Assembly (NCBI GenBank): GCA_016744725.1
Contig: JADGDW010000092.1
Coordinates: 1-18,478 of the forward strand
DNA: 18,478 nucleotides
Origin: Candidatus Albibeggiatoa sp. nov. BB20
GTDB taxonomy: Bacteria > Pseudomonadota > Gammaproteobacteria > Beggiatoales > Beggiatoaceae
Direction of reading: 5' to 3'
Part shown: positions 15,669 to 18,478 of the stretch, one piece after another
Numbering within the stretch: position 1 is the stretch's first letter
How the letters are laid out: the number at the start of each line of letters is the position of its first letter
The notes under the pieces: generated by a model
Told to the model about the DNA's origin: nothing
The model's database searches: none
What the model saw: only the letters and a program-made list of their open reading frames with translations
Position numbers and translations under genes: made by a program

Positions 15669-15805
15669 AACAAGCGGCCATAGAAATATCTAAATGAATA
15701 GAATAAGGATTTACACTCCTAACGATGTTTTTCATGTCTCAACAGCTACAAAATCTGAACGGCCTGCCCTAATTGGATGCTATTTTGTTTGAAGAGAGTT
15801 CTGCT

Positions 15806-18220
15806 ATGTCAAATAAAGACAAATCGTCTGATGAATCAATGATATTACCCGTTTTACCACTACGCGATGTCGTCGTTTATCCCCACATGGTCATTCCTTT
15901 ATTTGTTGGCCGTGAAAAATCGATCCGTGCGTTAGAAGATGCAATGACTGAGAATAAAAAAGTTTTACTCATTGCACAAAAAAATACCACCGAAGATGAA
16001 CCTTCAGTCAAAGATTTATATGAAATTGGAACAATCGCTAATATTCTACAACTACTCAAACTACCTGATGGCACGATTAAAGTGTTAGTAGAAGGTGGTC
16101 AACGTGCCAAAGTAGTCAATATTTTAGAAGATGAGTTTTCAGTTCAAGCCACACCGATTGAATCTGAAATCGATGACGACCAAGAAGTTGAGGTGCTTTC
16201 ACGTACCGTCACCTCTCGTTTTGACCAATACATCAAGCTCAATAAAAAAGTCCCACCTGAAATTTTAAATTCGCTATCTACTATTGATGAGCCGGGGCGT
16301 TTAGCTGATACCATTGCGGCACACATGGCCATTAAGCTGGATGAAAAGCAAAAGATTTTAGAAATCATGGACGTTCGTCAACGTTTAGAAAAGCTAATGG
16401 CATTGATGGAAGCTGAAATTGACTTATTACAAGTTGAAAAACGGATTCGCAAACGTGTTAAAGGTCAGATGGAACGCAGCCAGCGTGAATACTACCTGAA
16501 TGAGCAAATGAAAGCGATTCAAAAAGAATTAGGTGATTTGGATGAAGTGCCTAATGAAATCGAAGACCTAGCGAAGAAAATTGAAGAGGCTGGAATGCCT
16601 GTTGAAGCCAAAGACAAAGCAGTTTCTGAGCTGAACAAACTTAAAATGATGCCGCCAATGTCATCTGAAGCAACTGTTGTGCGGAATTATATTGATGTGA
16701 TGGTGGATGTGCCATGGAAAAAACGCACCAAAATAAGCCGCAGCCTCCCCAAAGCAGAGCTAGTGCTAGCAGAAGATCATTATGGTTTAGAAAAAGTCAA
16801 AGAACGGATTTTAGAATATTTAGCGGTACAACAACGAGTGAAAAAGCTCAAAGGGCCTGTTTTATGCCTTGTAGGACCTCCAGGGGTGGGTAAAACTTCC
16901 TTGGGTCAATCCATTGCCAGAGCCACTAACCGCAAGTTTTCGCGCATGTCATTGGGTGGTGTACGTGATGAAGCTGAAATTCGTGGCCATCGCCGTACTT
17001 ATATTGGTTCATTACCTGGAAAAATTATCCAAAACTTATCTAAAGTCAAAGTCAAAAATCCATTATTTTTACTTGATGAAGTAGATAAGATGTCAACTGA
17101 TTTCCGTGGTGATCCCTCCTCTGCTTTATTAGAAGTGCTTGACCCAGAACAAAATCATACCTTCAACGACCACTATTTAGAAGTGGATTATGATTTGTCT
17201 GAAGTCATGTTTGTTGCGACAGCCAATACCTTAAATATCCCAAGTGCACTACTTGACCGTATGGAAGTGATTCATTTATCGGGTTATACCGAAGATGAAA
17301 AAATCAATATTGCTATGGATTATCTCGTACCGAAACAAATTAAAAACAATGGTTTGAAAGAGAACGAGATTGATCTTCAAAAAAGTGCCATTCGTTCTAT
17401 TATCCGTTTTTATACACGTGAAGCAGGTGTGCGTGGTTTAGAGCGTGAGATTGCCAAGATTTGCCGCAAGGTAGTGAAACGTATTTTATTAGAAAAAGTA
17501 GCGGATAAAATCACTGTTGATGAAAAAAATATCAATGATTATCTTGGTGTACAACGTCATCGTTATGGTCGTGCGGAGGAAAGTGATCGTGTGGGTTTAG
17601 TCACAGGCTTAGCTTGGACAGAAGTTGGCGGTGATTTACTCACTATTGAAGCGACGGTAATGCCCGGTAAAGGTAAACTCACCTACACGGGACAACTCGG
17701 TGATGTAATGCAGGAATCAATTCAAGCCGCAATGAGTGTGGTACGTGGTCGAGCAAATAGTTTAGGTATTGATCCTGACTTTTATCAAAATTATGATGTG
17801 CATATTCATGTTCCAGAAGGTGCAACACCGAAAGATGGGCCTAGTGCTGGAATTAGTATGTGCACCTCAATGGTCTCTGTACTTACTGATATTCCTGTGC
17901 GTGCCGATGTGGCAATGACTGGTGAAATTACTTTGCGTGGTGAAGTGCTTCCAATTGGTGGTTTAAAAGAGAAGCTTCTAGCGGCATTACGCGGTGGGAT
18001 TCAAACGGTATTGATTCCAAGCGAGAATGAACGTGATTTAGAGGAAATTCCTGATAATATTAAGGAAAATTTAAATATACGTCCCGTTAAATGGATAGAA
18101 GAAGTGCTACACATTGCCCTACAACGGATGCCAATGCCATTGGAAAAAACCGCTGATAATTTACAAGCCGTTAAAAAAGAAGTAGGGGGACACCTCCAAA
18201 CTGGAATTCAAACTCATTAA
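15806..18220 (+). CDS. lon: ATP-dependent Lon protease
   Basis: Homohexameric AAA+ serine protease that degrades misfolded and regulatory proteins; cytosolic and DNA-associated. The ATG at 15806 is preferred over the in-frame TTG at 15773. GAAGAGAG lies at a proper distance before it, and the resulting 804 aa place the catalytic residues at Ser680 (PKDGPSAG) and Lys721 (GGLKEK), almost the E. coli numbering (679 and 722). The N-terminal LON substrate domain begins at LPVLPLRDVVVYPHM, followed by a coiled-coil linker (about 180-260), Walker A GPPGVGKT (357-364) and Walker B FLLDEVDKM. All motifs are intact. It lies between clpX and hupB as in many gammaproteobacteria. Confidence 0.97.
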   Translation: MSNKDKSSDESMILPVLPLRDVVVYPHMVIPLFVGREKSIRALEDAMTENKKVLLIAQKNTTEDEPSVKDLYEIGTIANILQLLKLPDGTIKVLVEGGQRAKVVNILEDEFSVQATPIESEIDDDQEVEVLSRTVTSRFDQYIKLNKKVPPEILNSLSTIDEPGRLADTIAAHMAIKLDEKQKILEIMDVRQRLEKLMALMEAEIDLLQVEKRIRKRVKGQMERSQREYYLNEQMKAIQKELGDLDEVPNEIEDLAKKIEEAGMPVEAKDKAVSELNKLKMMPPMSSEATVVRNYIDVMVDVPWKKRTKISRSLPKAELVLAEDHYGLEKVKERILEYLAVQQRVKKLKGPVLCLVGPPGVGKTSLGQSIARATNRKFSRMSLGGVRDEAEIRGHRRTYIGSLPGKIIQNLSKVKVKNPLFLLDEVDKMSTDFRGDPSSALLEVLDPEQNHTFNDHYLEVDYDLSEVMFVATANTLNIPSALLDRMEVIHLSGYTEDEKINIAMDYLVPKQIKNNGLKENEIDLQKSAIRSIIRFYTREAGVRGLEREIAKICRKVVKRILLEKVADKITVDEKNINDYLGVQRHRYGRAEESDRVGLVTGLAWTEVGGDLLTIEATVMPGKGKLTYTGQLGDVMQESIQAAMSVVRGRANSLGIDPDFYQNYDVHIHVPEGATPKDGPSAGISMCTSMVSVLTDIPVRADVAMTGEITLRGEVLPIGGLKEKLLAALRGGIQTVLIPSENERDLEEIPDNIKENLNIRPVKWIEEVLHIALQRMPMPLEKTADNLQAVKKEVGGHLQTGIQTH

Positions 18221-18223
18221 ATG

Positions 18224-18232
18224 TGCTACAAT
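18224..18232 (+). promoter_or_regulatory. Possible extended -10 promoter of hupB
   Basis: TGCTACAAT is an extended -10 element (TGN plus a 5-of-6 match to TATAAT) just after the lon stop, without a good -35 box. It would leave a leader of about 110 bases before hupB. Read-through from lon is also possible since no intrinsic terminator follows lon. Confidence 0.35.
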
Positions 18233-18348
18233 CGTTGATGTGATGCGGGTTCTGCTGGTTTTTAGTGATTAATGGCACAGGCCGTGCATGTTTTCAGGGG
18301 TACCACAATTTTTTAGTCCACTATTCTTGATGACAAAATGGGGGAACA

Positions 18349-18478
18349 ATGAACAAAGCCCAGTTGATTGACGCAGTCGCAAATTCTGCTGAAATATCTA
18401 AAAAAGACGCAAGCCAAGCGGTAGACGCAGTCGTTACTCAAATAAAAGAATCCTTAGCCGAGGGTGACACTGTTACTT
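18349..18478 (+). CDS. hupB: DNA-binding protein HU-beta, 3' end outside the window
   Basis: Small nucleoid protein that bends and compacts DNA as a dimer. The visible 43 residues (MNKAQLIDAVANSAEISKKD, then ASQAVDAVVTQIKESLAEGDTVT) are the helical dimerisation half of an HU/IHF-type protein. The DNA-binding beta arms are beyond the right edge, and full length would be about 90 aa. GGGGGA lies directly before the ATG as Shine-Dalgarno. The position after lon is the standard one for hupB, which favours HU over IHF. Confidence 0.93.
   Translation, partial: MNKAQLIDAVANSAEISKKDASQAVDAVVTQIKESLAEGDTVT

Larger units (their letters stand above)
15432..15748. repeat. Possible MITE-like element bounded by a perfect 14-bp inverted repeat
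   Basis: TAGCTGTTGAGACA (15432-15445) and TGTCTCAACAGCTA (15735-15748) are exact reverse complements 289 bases apart, filling most of the clpX-lon spacer. Both outer ends are TA. This fits a 12-bp terminal repeat flanked by the TA target duplication made by IS630/Tc1-type transposases. There is no ORF inside, as expected for a non-autonomous element. Inside are an AACTTAA/TTAAGTT dyad (15449-15477), a 9-bp hairpin (15598-15620) and two heat-shock-like promoter sites. A long-range RNA stem or a pair of operator sites are alternatives. The repeat is certain; its nature is inferred. Confidence 0.5.

Noticed and set aside
15773..15805. Longer lon reading frame starting at a TTG
   Set aside because: The ATG at 15806 has a well-placed GAAGAGAG site and gives residue numbering matching E. 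coli Lon; the extra 11 residues are not family-like.

Overview
The window looks like a chromosomal stretch from an AT-rich gammaproteobacterium. The main evidence is the order tRNA-Leu, tig, clpP, clpX, lon, hupB, which is the classic proteobacterial (for example Pseudomonas-type) protein quality-control block. Dxs, MurU, TsaB, MiaA, ApaH and FolE2 of proteobacterial type agree with this. A large exported TPR-CHAT protein and the base composition would fit a sulfur-oxidiser of the Thiotrichales/Beggiatoaceae kind, but that is only a guess. Most of the window is ordinary housekeeping DNA. The less ordinary parts are the left edge, the decayed insertion sequence and the clpX-lon spacer.

Left to right: (1) The 3' part of an arylamine N-acetyltransferase gene (3-683) with very AT-rich, AGA/ATA-heavy codon use unlike its neighbours, then a structured non-coding gap. 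(2) A minus-strand gene for a secreted TPR-CHAT protein (1016-3286), with a good promoter in the divergent gap before dxs (3634-5514). (3) folE2 (5796-6596), with dyads in its leader, and a MurU-type nucleotidyltransferase (6678-7331). (4) tRNA-Asn(GTT) with a perfect consensus promoter, then tsaB and miaA, both of which act on tRNA position A37. (5) A 490-base gap holding a minus-strand terminator and a doubtful 60-codon ORF, then apaH (9853-10701). (6) A complete but dead IS982-family element (10715-11690) whose transposase carries two in-frame amber stops and two frameshifts. (7) tRNA-Leu(TAG), tig, clpP and clpX, tightly packed and closed by a strong intrinsic terminator. (8) A 440-base spacer bounded by a perfect 14-bp inverted repeat, with heat-shock-like promoter sites inside it, in front of lon. 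(9) hupB, cut by the right edge.

The genes fall into three themes: isoprenoid, folate and cell-wall metabolism (dxs, folE2, murU); tRNA supply and A37 modification (tRNA-Asn, tsaB, miaA); and protein folding and degradation (trigger factor, ClpXP, Lon). The best candidate for something undescribed is the clpX-lon spacer. It resembles a small TA-flanked non-autonomous element (MITE-like) that now appears to supply the promoter(s) of lon. No defence island, CRISPR array or obviously new multi-gene system is visible.
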